Shown here: positions 23,157 through 31,629 of the stretch, piece by piece
Layout of the letters: every line of letters begins with the position of its first letter
Position numbering within the stretch: the first letter of the stretch is position 1
NCBI GenBank assembly: GCA_964428055.1
Contig: CAYRWM010000011.1
Location: 1 to 48,077 of the forward strand
Length of the DNA: 48,077 nucleotides
Direction: 5' to 3'
From: CAYRWM01 sp964428055
Lineage (GTDB): Bacteria > Bacillota > Clostridia > Christensenellales > Christensenellaceae
Notes under the pieces: model-generated
The model's database searches: none
The model's input: the letters and a program-made list of their open reading frames with translations, nothing else
Told to the model about the DNA's origin: nothing
Position numbers and translations under genes: made by a program

Positions 23157-24326
23157 ATGGATAACGCAAGAAACAGAAAGATACTGCTCGCGGTAACGCT
23201 GTTCTTTTGGTATGCGCAGTACGTTTACGTACCTTATCAGACCCCTTATCTGAGCGGGCTCGGCATAGCCATGACGATGATAGGCATCATACTCGGAGCT
23301 TACGGTTTTTCGCAGATGGCGATCCGTATACCGCTGGGCGTCATATCGGACAGAAACCCGAGGCACAAGATGTTCATCGCGCTGGGCGCGGTCTGCGCGG
23401 GCCTGGCCAGTATAATCCGGGCGGCATCGCCTACCGATACCGCTTTTCTTGTAGCGAATCTCATTTCGGGATTTGCATCCGCCACATATATATCATTTAC
23501 CGTCCTCAACGCGTCATACTATGAGCCCGGCGAGATGCAGAAAGCCATGGGCACGATATCCGCTTTCAACAACGCGGGCATACTCATTGCTTTTGTGACC
23601 GGCATGGTCGTATCCGAAGCGATAGGTATACAGCCCCTGTTCTATATGTCCAGCGCGGCGGGCTTCATAGGTTTTGCCATAAGCCTGTTCATCCGTGAGG
23701 AAAGAAAGCCTGTGCCAAAGATAAAGCTGGGAGAGCTATTGTCGGTGGTGAAGAAGCGGACGCTCTTAATCTTTGCCGTGCTCGCCCTGCTGCTGCAGAT
23801 GGTGCACATGTCGACCGCGATGTCGTTCACGACACAGGTTGCCAAGGATATAGGGGGCAGCAACGTCGAGATAGGACTCATTTCCATAGTATATATGGCT
23901 CTTTCCATAGTAAGTTCATATTTTGTGGGAACAGCGGTGGCAAAGAAGATAGGCAACAGGACACTGCTTGTCATCGCTTTCGCATGCATCACGCTTTACT
24001 GCATACTGGTCCCGCAGTGCACGCAGCTTTTCCCGCTGTATTTTCTCCAGGCGATGTGCGGCTTTGCGTACGGCGCGGTCTTCTCGGTATGTATGTCCGG
24101 TTCGATGACCGGCATACCGAAGGAGAAAAGATCCACCGCGATGGGATTCTTCCAGGCGGTATACGGCGTCGGTATGACGATAGGCCCCATGATCGCGGGA
24201 GCGGTCAGGGATACGAGCGGCATGCCCGCGAGCTACTATTTCCTGATACTCGTTTCAGTACCCGGCATCGTTATTTCGATTGCCGCATTCTCAAGGTTTT
24301 TCAGAAAGGATAACGCGGAGGCATAA
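23157..24326 (+). CDS. Major facilitator superfamily transporter
   Basis: 389 residues with about 12 hydrophobic helices in two halves. The loop-2 motif region 'IPLGVISDRNPRHKMFIALG' matches MFS motif A. The substrate cannot be told from sequence. I chose the ATG at 23157 because AGAGGG lies 6 bases upstream; an ATG six codons earlier would put that site inside the gene. The stop shares one base with the start of the next gene, so the two are translationally coupled. Confidence 0.88.
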   Translation: MDNARNRKILLAVTLFFWYAQYVYVPYQTPYLSGLGIAMTMIGIILGAYGFSQMAIRIPLGVISDRNPRHKMFIALGAVCAGLASIIRAASPTDTAFLVANLISGFASATYISFTVLNASYYEPGEMQKAMGTISAFNNAGILIAFVTGMVVSEAIGIQPLFYMSSAAGFIGFAISLFIREERKPVPKIKLGELLSVVKKRTLLIFAVLALLLQMVHMSTAMSFTTQVAKDIGGSNVEIGLISIVYMALSIVSSYFVGTAVAKKIGNRTLLVIAFACITLYCILVPQCTQLFPLYFLQAMCGFAYGAVFSVCMSGSMTGIPKEKRSTAMGFFQAVYGVGMTIGPMIAGAVRDTSGMPASYYFLILVSVPGIVISIAAFSRFFRKDNAEA

Positions 24327-25117
24327 TGAACAGACTGACTATATTCGGCACGGGTCACGCCATGACCACCAAATGCTACAACACATGTTTTACTCTTGAA
24401 AACGACGAAGGTCTTATGATGGTCGACGGCGGGGGAGGCAACTACACGCTCACACTGGCCGAAAAGGCAGGGATAGATCTTGCCGATGTCCATGATCTCA
24501 TCGTAACCCATGCCCATACGGATCATCTTCTGGGAGCGCTGTGGGTCCTCCGTGCCCTTACCGAATACGAAATGGGCGGGGAGTGCAGGATCTATTCCAA
24601 TGACGTGGTAAAGGAACTGCTCGTAAGATATATTGACGATCTGTTCTTTTCCACGAGAAAGAAGTACGCTGATAAAAACTTCAGATTTATCGAAGTTGAC
24701 GACGGAGATCGCGCAGAGATACTCGGCATGGATACGGTTTTCTTTGATATACACTCCACAAAAGCCAAGCAGACGGGGTTTTCCATGACATTAAATGACG
24801 GTCAGAAGTTCACATGTCTCGGGGATGAGCCGTATAATCCGCTTTGCGAAAAGTATGTGCGTGATTCCGACTGGCTTCTCGCCGAAGCATTCTGTCTTTA
24901 TGAGGACAGGGATATATACCGCCCGTATGAGATTAATCACTCGACTGCTCTGGATGCCGGAAAGGTTGCTCAGGAGCTGGGCGTAAAGAACCTTCTTATA
25001 TATCATACGGAAGACAGCGATCTTGAGCACAGGCGGGAAAGGTATACAAAGGAAGCGGCGGAACACTTCAGGGGAAACATATTCGTGCCTGACGATCTTG
25101 ACGTTATCGACCTGTGA
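24326..25117 (+). CDS. Metallo-beta-lactamase-fold hydrolase
   Basis: 263 residues. The metal motif HxHxDH is at 62-67 ('THAHTDHLLG'), with a further Asp in 'TCLGDEP' and His in 'LLIYHTEDS'. The layout resembles RNase Z/arylsulfatase-like or phosphodiesterase-type hydrolases (COG1234 group) rather than antibiotic lactamases. Coupled by a one-base overlap to the MFS gene, so it may act on the transported compound. No substrate can be assigned. Confidence 0.85.
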   Translation: MNRLTIFGTGHAMTTKCYNTCFTLENDEGLMMVDGGGGNYTLTLAEKAGIDLADVHDLIVTHAHTDHLLGALWVLRALTEYEMGGECRIYSNDVVKELLVRYIDDLFFSTRKKYADKNFRFIEVDDGDRAEILGMDTVFFDIHSTKAKQTGFSMTLNDGQKFTCLGDEPYNPLCEKYVRDSDWLLAEAFCLYEDRDIYRPYEINHSTALDAGKVAQELGVKNLLIYHTEDSDLEHRRERYTKEAAEHFRGNIFVPDDLDVIDL

Positions 25118-25231
25118 ATTTGTTCACAAACTGTTCATGACTATTTCATAGTTTCTCAAAAAATAGGGTCTATAGTAATAATTACAAAATATCATTTTTC
25201 ATTTAGTCCCTCTTAAACAAACAAAGGAAAA

Positions 25232-25262
25232 GGACCGCTTCACCTGGAAGCGGTCCTTTTTT
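25232..25262. terminator. Bidirectional terminator
   Basis: GGACCGCTTC (25232-25241) pairs perfectly with GAAGCGGTCC (25247-25256), flanked by As on one side and six Ts on the other. It serves the plus-strand hydrolase gene and the converging DUF2148 gene. Confidence 0.88.
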
Positions 25263-25276
25263 GTCCTTCAAAAAGT

Positions 25277-25810
25277 TTACTTTCTGTCGAAGTATACGCT
25301 CTTTCCGTGTGCTGAGAGAGGAACAGCCATAACGCAGTCAACCCCTTCGGGCATGAGTCCCAGCGCGACCGCGGCTTTTCCGGCAGAGAACATTATCCTG
25401 TTGTCTATCCTGCAGTCGGCGGCAACGGCTACGGCGGAACCGAGTGCTATACCGAGATCCATCGGATCGAAAACGCATACGGCACCGGCAGAGCTGCTCT
25501 TTTCGCAGCCTTTGAAGTTGCAGAGTGAACAGAATTCCCCGAGCCCTCTCTGCTGATAAGTTGTTCCTATGAGCACAACGGCGTCGCTGGAAAGGACGTT
25601 TCCCGCATCTCTCATAAGAAAGCCCAAACCTGTTTCCTCGGACTGCTCTTTCATCTTGTCAGCCAGTCTCTGTATATCATCGTCTGTCAGAACCGCCGTG
25701 TGTATGTAATCGAGCCCTTTGGCCTTGGGAGCTGTCCTTGCGGCAGCGCACATTTTTTCGGCCGTAGCTATAACAGCTTTTTTCTCGGCTTCAGCACCTG
25801 TTATCACCAT
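25277..25810 (-). CDS. DUF2148 ferredoxin-like protein
   Basis: 177 residues. It carries a cysteine cluster 'EFCSLCNFKGC' (near 93-103) and further cysteines (CAAARTAPKAKGLD, ADCRID), matching the DUF2148 ferredoxin-domain family of anaerobes. The pattern suggests a bound iron-sulfur cluster, but the biochemical role is not known. Monocistronic; the Ala-rich N-terminus 'AVIATAEKMCAAARTAPKAKG' is typical. It converges on the MBL hydrolase across a shared terminator. Confidence 0.88.
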   Translation of the reverse strand: MVITGAEAEKKAVIATAEKMCAAARTAPKAKGLDYIHTAVLTDDDIQRLADKMKEQSEETGLGFLMRDAGNVLSSDAVVLIGTTYQQRGLGEFCSLCNFKGCEKSSSAGAVCVFDPMDLGIALGSAVAVAADCRIDNRIMFSAGKAAVALGLMPEGVDCVMAVPLSAHGKSVYFDRK

Positions 25811-25866
25811 ATACGTAGCCTCCGTTTTTTCTTTTATTATACCACAATACGGCGGACTCCAAAGCC

Positions 25867-25895
25867 TTGATTAAACGCGGATAACATGATAACAT
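25867..25895 (+). promoter_or_regulatory. Candidate promoter of the amino-acid ABC operon
   Basis: TTGATT (25867-25872), a 17-base spacer and TAACAT (25890-25895), 45 bases before the binding-protein start. The -10 is weak. Confidence 0.35.
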
Positions 25896-25940
25896 GGTAA
25901 ATGCTTAAAGTAACCAAAACAAATATGAAGGAGAATCATT

Positions 25941-26747
25941 ATGAAAAAAACATTGTTCATAATTCTTGCTATCGTAATATGCGCAGCGCTCGTCGTATCA
26001 TGCGCCGCCAAGGAACAGGCTTCTGATTCCGACTGGGCAGGCATCGAAGGCAAGGGCAAGATGGTGATCGGATACACGGTATACGATCCCATGAACTATT
26101 TTGATGAAGACGGTACATTCATCGGTTTTGACACAGAGTACGCGACAGCTGTCTGCGAGAAACTCGGCGTAGAGCCTGATTTCGTAGAGATCGACTGGTC
26201 GACCAAGGAAGTCGAACTCTCAGCCGGCAACATCGATACTATCTGGAACGGTCTTACCGTTACTGAAGAGAGAAGAGAGAACATGGACTTCACGAATTCG
26301 TATATGGAGAACAAGCAGGTCGTTGTCATAAAGGCTGACAACAGCGGGAAGTTCAAGTCCACTGCTGACCTAACAGGCGGTACAGTAGCCGCTGAAGCGG
26401 GTTCCACCGGTGAAGATACAATAGTGGAAAACGAGGATCTTTCACAGGCTACGTTCGTAGGCGTAACAAAGCAGACTGACGCGCTCCTCGAGGTTAAGGC
26501 CGGAACAGCTGACGCCGCTGTCATCGACTATACGACGGCTGACGCTATGGTTGGCGAGGGAACGGATTACTCCGATCTCATGATAATGCCCGGTTCCGAG
26601 CTCTCTATCGAGGAATATGCCGTAGGATGCAGAGTGGGCAGCGATCTTACAGAGAAGATCAATGAAGCCACGGCAGAGCTCGTAAAGGACGGCACAATGG
26701 AAAAGATCGCCGAGAAATACGGCCTCGAAGCTATCCTTATTAAATAA
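25941..26747 (+). CDS. Polar amino-acid ABC transporter, substrate-binding lipoprotein
   Basis: 268 residues. The signal peptide has lipobox VVSC (Cys 21). The mature part is a family-3 solute-binding protein: 'MVIGYTVYDPMNYFDEDG', 'GFDTEYATAVCEKLGVEP', 'NGLTVTEERRENMDFTNSY' and 'EEYAVGCRVGSDL'. It would capture a polar amino acid outside the membrane and deliver it to the permease encoded next. AAGGAG is 7 bases before the ATG. A terminator hairpin between it and the permease would keep the binding protein in excess. Confidence 0.94.
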   Translation: MKKTLFIILAIVICAALVVSCAAKEQASDSDWAGIEGKGKMVIGYTVYDPMNYFDEDGTFIGFDTEYATAVCEKLGVEPDFVEIDWSTKEVELSAGNIDTIWNGLTVTEERRENMDFTNSYMENKQVVVIKADNSGKFKSTADLTGGTVAAEAGSTGEDTIVENEDLSQATFVGVTKQTDALLEVKAGTADAAVIDYTTADAMVGEGTDYSDLMIMPGSELSIEEYAVGCRVGSDLTEKINEATAELVKDGTMEKIAEKYGLEAILIK

Positions 26748-26771
26748 TCACGCACATTAAGTCAAACATCT

Positions 26772-26806
26772 GCAACGGGAGAGGATTCTCCCGTTGCGGT
26801 TTTTTT
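26772..26806 (+). terminator. Intra-operon terminator between binding protein and permease
   Basis: GCAACGGGAG (26772-26781) pairs perfectly with CTCCCGTTGC (26788-26797), followed by GG and seven Ts. Partial readthrough would set a higher level of the binding protein than of the membrane parts. Confidence 0.85.
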
Positions 26807-26821
26807 AGAAAGGCTTGAATC

Positions 26822-27478
26822 ATGAGTTTATTCGGCAATGTTACGATGACGCTGCTCGGCGGATTCGGAACGACATGTCTCATATTTGCGATAACCCTTG
26901 CGTGCGCGCTGCCGCTGGGGCTTGCCATATCCTTCGGGTCGATGAGCAGATTCAAGGTCGTCAGGGCTATATTCAAGACGTTTGTGTGGATCATCAGGGG
27001 AACGCCCCTTATGCTCCAGATAATAGTCGTCTTTTACGGACCCGGCCTCATATGGGGTATGGAAGCCACATCCGAGTTCAGGATGATAGCGGTCCTGATC
27101 GCATTCATAATCAACTATTCCGCATACTTCTCCGAGATTTACAGGGGCGGCATAATGAGCATCCCCAAGGGGCAGTATGAAGCGGGACACGTTCTCGGCA
27201 TGTCAAAGAGGCAGGTCTTCAGGAAGGTAATACTCCTGCAGGTCGTAAAGAGGATCGTACCTCCGATGTCCAACGAGATAATAACGCTGGTAAAGGACAC
27301 ATCCCTTGCCAGGATCATAGCCGTCAACGAGATAATAATGGTAGCGCAGAAATACATTTCCGCGCAGGCTCTCATATGGCCGCTCTTCTATTCGGCCGTG
27401 TTCTATCTCGTATTCAACGGCATACTTACCATCATCTTCGGACATATAGAGAAAAAACTTTCATATTTTAAGGTGTAA
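26822..27478 (+). CDS. Polar amino-acid ABC transporter, permease (HisM/GlnP type)
   Basis: 218 residues with about five membrane helices. The ABC-coupling EAA loop reads 'QYEAGHVLGMSKRQVFRKVILLQ', and 'IRGTPLMLQIIVVFYG' is typical of amino-acid permeases. With only one permease gene in the operon, it should form a homodimer. It ends 5 bases before the ATPase. Confidence 0.94.
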   Translation: MSLFGNVTMTLLGGFGTTCLIFAITLACALPLGLAISFGSMSRFKVVRAIFKTFVWIIRGTPLMLQIIVVFYGPGLIWGMEATSEFRMIAVLIAFIINYSAYFSEIYRGGIMSIPKGQYEAGHVLGMSKRQVFRKVILLQVVKRIVPPMSNEIITLVKDTSLARIIAVNEIIMVAQKYISAQALIWPLFYSAVFYLVFNGILTIIFGHIEKKLSYFKV

Positions 27479-27483
27479 GAGAT

Positions 27484-28266
27484 ATGGAGATACTAAAGGT
27501 AACTGATCTTAGAAAAAGCTTCGGCAAGACCGAAGTCCTCAAGGGAATAGATTTTACTCTTAACAAGGGAGAAGTGCTTTCCATCCTCGGATCTTCCGGT
27601 TCCGGAAAGACGACGCTGCTCCGATGCATAAACTTTCTCGAGACGCCCGATTCCGGGCAGATATATCTGAACGGCGAGCTCCTGATGGACGGAGAAAAGA
27701 CCAGGAATCTGTCCGAGGCGGAGATAAGAGAGAGGACGCTTCATTTCGGGCTTGTGTTCCAGCAGTTCAATCTCTTTCCGCAGTATACCGCGCTCGGCAA
27801 TATAATGCTGGCGCAGCAGATGCTGGCTTCGGAAAGGAAGGATTTCAAGGAAAAGAAACAGGAACTGTTCGCACAGATCGAAGAGAAATCGAAAGCCCTT
27901 CTTGAAAGAGTAGGTCTTACGGACAAGGCGGATTTGTATCCGCATCAGCTCTCGGGCGGACAGCAGCAGCGTGTCGCGATAGCCAGGGCGCTCGCGATGG
28001 AGCCTGACATACTATGCTTCGATGAACCGACGTCCGCGCTCGACCCGGAACTGACGGGCGAAGTCCTCAAGGTCATAAGAGGACTCAAATCCGCAGACTC
28101 GACCATGATAATCGTAACTCACGAAATGGAGTTCGCGAGAAACGTATCGGATAAGGTCCTGTTCATGGCGGACGGTATCATAGAAGAGTGGGGAACGCCC
28201 GAAGAGGTGTTCAATAATCCGAAGAGCGAACGCACGAAAGCATTTTTTGCCGGATACAGAAACTGA
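27484..28266 (+). CDS. Polar amino-acid ABC transporter, ATP-binding protein
   Basis: 260 residues. The Walker A motif GSSGSGKTT is at about 36-44, signature 'LSGGQQQRVAIARALAMEP', Walker B/D-loop 'LCFDEPTSALDPE' and switch 'IIVTHEM'. It belongs to the GlnQ/HisP group. An insertion of about 20 residues between the Q-loop and the signature (LASERKDFKEKKQELFAQIE) is longer than in most members. It would power the importer encoded just upstream. Confidence 0.95.
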   Translation: MEILKVTDLRKSFGKTEVLKGIDFTLNKGEVLSILGSSGSGKTTLLRCINFLETPDSGQIYLNGELLMDGEKTRNLSEAEIRERTLHFGLVFQQFNLFPQYTALGNIMLAQQMLASERKDFKEKKQELFAQIEEKSKALLERVGLTDKADLYPHQLSGGQQQRVAIARALAMEPDILCFDEPTSALDPELTGEVLKVIRGLKSADSTMIIVTHEMEFARNVSDKVLFMADGIIEEWGTPEEVFNNPKSERTKAFFAGYRN

Positions 28267-28284
28267 TACCGGAAAAGAAAAAAT

Positions 28285-28317
28285 AAGCCCTTTTGCCGAT
28301 AGGCAAAGGGGCTTTTT
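28285..28317. terminator. Bidirectional terminator
   Basis: A 13-bp stem (28285-28297 with 28302-28314, one G-T pair) followed by Ts, between the converging ABC operon and the hexokinase gene. Confidence 0.85.
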
Positions 28318-28330
28318 AATACTATGAAAA

Positions 28331-29566
28331 CTATCTCATAAGCGCGGATATAGCACATCCCTTAAGGACCGCATTTTCGACATCGGTATATGTCGCGGTA
28401 ACGCCTCTTTTTTCGAAATATGCACCCATGAGCGAGAGCATCTGACCCTTGAAACCGCAGAGCTTGTTGTAGGTCGAGCCCTCAATGGTTATGCAGGGCG
28501 TTTTGGATCCCGTCTTTGTGACCGCTGCGCACATCTGAAGCGTAGCGTAGACGGTCGCTCTTTTTACAACGGCTGCGGCTATGCAGGCCGCATCATCAAG
28601 GCTGTCCTTTTCGATCATATCGGCCGCGGCTCCGCTTCCGTATCTCAGAAGATCATCGATATCCTTGCTGGTAACATCGATGGCTCCTTTAATATCTATG
28701 ACTCCCTCTGCGGCGGCTCTGTTCAATGTGAATGACGAGAGCGGACCTATATACGCGCCGGAGACCTGCTGCTCTATTATATGTTCATCCGGGTGAACCA
28801 GGGTGCGTGAGAACTCATAGTCTATATCATTCCTGGGGGCTCCCGCATATCCGCCGGCCTCCATGTTGATCAGCATCCTTCCGCTGCCCGACCCGACTTT
28901 AACTATATTGGATATATCTTCGAAATAGCAGCAGTTGACGCCCGTTCCGAGGATCGTGCCGATATACGAATCATGCCCGTCCGGATGTTCGGCCATGCCC
29001 GACAGGCAGGTCGCCACAGAGTCGTTGATAACTGTGACCGAAGACGGACGCTTGCCCTTTGCCGCCAGAGCTTCGGCCAGCATTTCACCGACCTTTTTGC
29101 CGCTTATGCCGGTGACCTTGACCTCTTTATCGAAATAGAGGATCTCCGCATCCAGATCAGGCGTGGTCTTTGCCGGGAACGCAAAGGAGATAGCGACCAT
29201 GCCTCCTTCCTCAGTGAAGGGAGCGCACTGACTGGCGATCGTTTCGAAAAACGCTTCTCCGGCAATCTCGCAGTCTCTGCCCGGGATCGGGATCTTGCAC
29301 ACATCCGACAAAAGCTTAAATACACCGTCATCGTCCACGACGGCTTTTGCTGTTCTCAGGAAAGTGCCTCCCAGATCGGCTACGCATACGGGAACGCCTT
29401 TGCGTATATCTCCGGATACTATATATGAAGGCTCCATCTGAAGAGACGATGTGTCCTTAAGGCCTTTTTCCATTTCGCGGATAAAGCCGCTGACCAGTTC
29501 CTCGTGGTCGAAATGGTCTGCGTTTAGTTCGTGTTTTTTTAGAAAATCATTTACAGTGGTCTTCAA
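28331..29566 (-). CDS. Eukaryotic-type hexokinase
   Basis: 411 residues from the chosen TTG. It resembles the two-lobed hexokinase family of yeast and animals rather than the bacterial glucokinase/ROK type: phosphate-1 'VADLGGTFLRTAKA' (about 62-75), 'ISFAFPAKTTPDLDAEIL', the catalytic 'VTVINDSVAT' (Asp about 182), 'IGTILGTGVN' and 'NMEAGGY'. It would phosphorylate glucose or a related hexose with ATP. I chose TTG at 29564-29566 because GGGAGG lies 9 bases upstream and the promoter's expected start is near 29592; the in-frame ATG at 29587 has no ribosome site. Confidence 0.88.
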   Translation of the reverse strand: MKTTVNDFLKKHELNADHFDHEELVSGFIREMEKGLKDTSSLQMEPSYIVSGDIRKGVPVCVADLGGTFLRTAKAVVDDDGVFKLLSDVCKIPIPGRDCEIAGEAFFETIASQCAPFTEEGGMVAISFAFPAKTTPDLDAEILYFDKEVKVTGISGKKVGEMLAEALAAKGKRPSSVTVINDSVATCLSGMAEHPDGHDSYIGTILGTGVNCCYFEDISNIVKVGSGSGRMLINMEAGGYAGAPRNDIDYEFSRTLVHPDEHIIEQQVSGAYIGPLSSFTLNRAAAEGVIDIKGAIDVTSKDIDDLLRYGSGAAADMIEKDSLDDAACIAAAVVKRATVYATLQMCAAVTKTGSKTPCITIEGSTYNKLCGFKGQMLSLMGAYFEKRGVTATYTDVENAVLKGCAISALMR

Positions 29567-29599
29567 CTGAAAAGCCCTCCCGAACATTGTTATGTCTAT

Positions 29600-29628
29600 A
29601 TTATATTTGCCGCCGCCGGCGATTGCAA
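29600..29628 (-). promoter_or_regulatory. Promoter of the hexokinase gene
   Basis: On the minus strand TTGCAA (29623-29628), a 17-base GC-rich spacer and TATAAT (29600-29605). Confidence 0.65.
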
Positions 29629-29698
29629 TAAAGCCCTGCCGGTGCTATTATTTATGTGTTTGCTATATACATTTTTATATAAATAAGGAGTATGCAAT

Positions 29699-31000
29699 AT
29701 GTTTGAAGAGTTGATAAAGATAGACAACTGCGAATGCGGAAGATCTCATGAGCTCACGACCAAGCATTACATCGTAAAAGAAGGAGCCATAGCTGATCTG
29801 CCGGGTCTGCTCGCGGATCTGGGTCTTGAAAAAAGCCCCATATGCGTATATGACACGAATACTATGGAAGCAGCCGGCGAGAGGATGCATGACTGCGTTA
29901 AGAACGCTGAGGACTATGTGTTCGAAGTTGAGCCGGGTACACTCCTCCATCCGCTGGACAGCGAGATATATCCCCTCGCGGATCATATGAAAGCCGGGGA
30001 TTACTCCGTAGCCATATCAGTCGGCGGCGGTGTCATAACAGACATTACGAGATATGCGGCTTTCCTCGCGGGACTGCCCCTGATAACTGTTCCGACCTGT
30101 GCGAGTGTGGACGGTTTCGTGTCCAACACATGCGCTGTTGTCCTCAACAACATGAAGACTTCGGCTCCCGCCAAATCTCCTGTAGCCGTATGCGCGGACG
30201 TTGACGTCATATCCCAGGCTCCGAGTTTTCTGGCGGCTTCAGGCGTCGGCGACATGATCGCAAAGTATCTGGCTATTGCAGAATGGAAGATCGGTCTTCT
30301 CACGCAGGACGAATACTACTGCCCCAGGATAGCGGGATGCGCTATAGACGCTACGAACGCAGTTGTGGACAACGTGGAACTCATAGCCAAAAGGGACAAG
30401 AAAGCATATTCCAAACTCATAGAGGGTCTGCTGCTGTCATCTATAGCGATGCAGCTCGCGACCATAACAAGACCGGCATCTAGCTTCGAGCATCATTTCT
30501 CGCATTATCTCGAGACAATACCCGGAACCAACTCCGACGAAAACGCTCTGCACGGCGAAAAAGTCGGCGTGGGAACGCTCATAGCGCATGCCAACTATCA
30601 TGAGATGATACTGGCACTGGGCCGCATCGCGGACGGTGCGAAGAACAGATTCTCGACAGAGTTTGCGGTATCCCACTTCCTGGATAAGCCCGAAAGGATA
30701 CAGGAAGCTGTGGCAAGGGAGAATCAGAGATCGACTTCCGAGGATCTTAAGCCCGAACTTCTCAAAAAGAACTTCGATGAGATCCTTAAGATCGAGGGAG
30801 AGCTCCCGACTTATGAAAAACTGAGAAAGACTCTCGAAACTGTCGGCGGAAAGCTCACGTACAAGGATCTGGACTTAACGAGAGACATGACGCACAGGGT
30901 CTTTTCAACATGCTGCTACATAAGGAACAGATACACGACGCTCAGAAACGTCAACGACTTTGATACGTTTGATTTCTCAAAGCTCGTTATCCCCGAATAA
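29699..31000 (+). CDS. egsA: sn-Glycerol-1-phosphate dehydrogenase (EgsA/AraM family)
   Basis: 433 residues, in the iron/zinc alcohol-dehydrogenase-like fold. The nucleotide motif is 'AISVGGGVITDITRYAA' (105-121). Metal ligands fit Asp 185 ('GVGDMIAKY'), His 265/266 ('SSFEHHFSHYLE') and His 285 ('ALHGEKVGVG'). The family reduces dihydroxyacetone phosphate to glycerol-1-phosphate, the backbone of archaeal lipids; in Bacillus AraM feeds heptaprenylglyceryl phosphate. No prenyl-glyceryl synthase is in this window. The N-terminus adds a Cys pair (CECG, 11-14). AAGGAG precedes the ATG. Monocistronic. Confidence 0.9.
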   Translation: MFEELIKIDNCECGRSHELTTKHYIVKEGAIADLPGLLADLGLEKSPICVYDTNTMEAAGERMHDCVKNAEDYVFEVEPGTLLHPLDSEIYPLADHMKAGDYSVAISVGGGVITDITRYAAFLAGLPLITVPTCASVDGFVSNTCAVVLNNMKTSAPAKSPVAVCADVDVISQAPSFLAASGVGDMIAKYLAIAEWKIGLLTQDEYYCPRIAGCAIDATNAVVDNVELIAKRDKKAYSKLIEGLLLSSIAMQLATITRPASSFEHHFSHYLETIPGTNSDENALHGEKVGVGTLIAHANYHEMILALGRIADGAKNRFSTEFAVSHFLDKPERIQEAVARENQRSTSEDLKPELLKKNFDEILKIEGELPTYEKLRKTLETVGGKLTYKDLDLTRDMTHRVFSTCCYIRNRYTTLRNVNDFDTFDFSKLVIPE

Positions 31001-31018
31001 AAGCAGAATAACGGACAC

Positions 31019-31049
31019 GGAGAACGGTCTTAAGCCGTTCTCCTTTTTT
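31019..31049 (+). terminator. Terminator after egsA
   Basis: GGAGAACGG (31019-31027) pairs with CCGTTCTCC (31035-31043), followed by six Ts. Confidence 0.88.
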
Positions 31050-31062
31050 ATCCGCTTTTTGC

Positions 31063-31092
31063 TTGACTATGATATATGAACATATATATAAT
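31063..31092 (+). promoter_or_regulatory. Promoter of the marR-ABC exporter operon
   Basis: TTGACT (31063-31068), an 18-base spacer and TATAAT (31087-31092). The paired operators start 12 bases downstream. Confidence 0.8.
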
Positions 31093-31103
31093 AGATGATG
31101 TTT

Positions 31104-31132
31104 GTTAGATTTCTAACTGTTAGGAATCTAAC
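31104..31132 (+). promoter_or_regulatory. Double MarR-type operator
   Basis: Two adjacent 14-base inverted repeats: GTTAGA-TT-TCTAAC (31104-31117, perfect) and GTTAGG-AA-TCTAAC (31119-31132, one mismatch), separated by one base. They lie just after the expected transcription start and before the MarR gene, the classic place for autorepression. Confidence 0.8.
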
Positions 31133-31154
31133 TTTTTTCGGAGGCGTTATATAA

Positions 31155-31592
31155 ATGAACAGAGAGATAATAAACGAGCTGATATGCCTGTCCCATCTGA
31201 TGCACAGAAATCTGGACAGTTCCGTGTGCGGAATGCAGGAGGGAGGGCTCACCGGCAAGAGAGCTGCTGTGCTCAACTATATAGTGGATGTGCACTCTGA
31301 GAGAGAGGTTCTCCAGAAAGAGATAGAGACGGTGTTCAACATACGCAGGAGTACCGCGACGAGTGTCCTGCAGGATCTGGAGAGATACGGCTATGTCACC
31401 AGAGAGAACATGCCGGAAGATGCAAGACTCAAGAAGATAGTGCCGACCGAAAAAGCCGAGATGTGCCACAAGGCTGTGAAGGACAGCCTGCGCGACATAA
31501 GCAAGAAGATGGAAGAAGGGCTCACGGAAGAGGAAAAAGCGGGTTTCCTTTCCGTGCTCGACAAGATGAAAGACAATCTCAACGAAGATTGA
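31155..31592 (+). CDS. MarR-family transcriptional regulator
   Basis: 145 residues. A winged helix-turn-helix (about 35-100) has the recognition region 'FNIRRSTATSVLQDLERYGYV' in part and the wing 'RENMPEDARLKKIVPTEKA', flanked by N- and C-terminal dimerisation helices. It would repress the exporter genes downstream until a ligand binds. GGAGG is 11 bases before the ATG. The double operator upstream and the ABC pair 37 bases downstream form a standard drug-efflux control unit. Confidence 0.92.
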   Translation: MNREIINELICLSHLMHRNLDSSVCGMQEGGLTGKRAAVLNYIVDVHSEREVLQKEIETVFNIRRSTATSVLQDLERYGYVTRENMPEDARLKKIVPTEKAEMCHKAVKDSLRDISKKMEEGLTEEEKAGFLSVLDKMKDNLNED

Positions 31593-31629
31593 GGTTTTAA
31601 TATTTAGACATTGCTAAAGGGAGGTTAAG

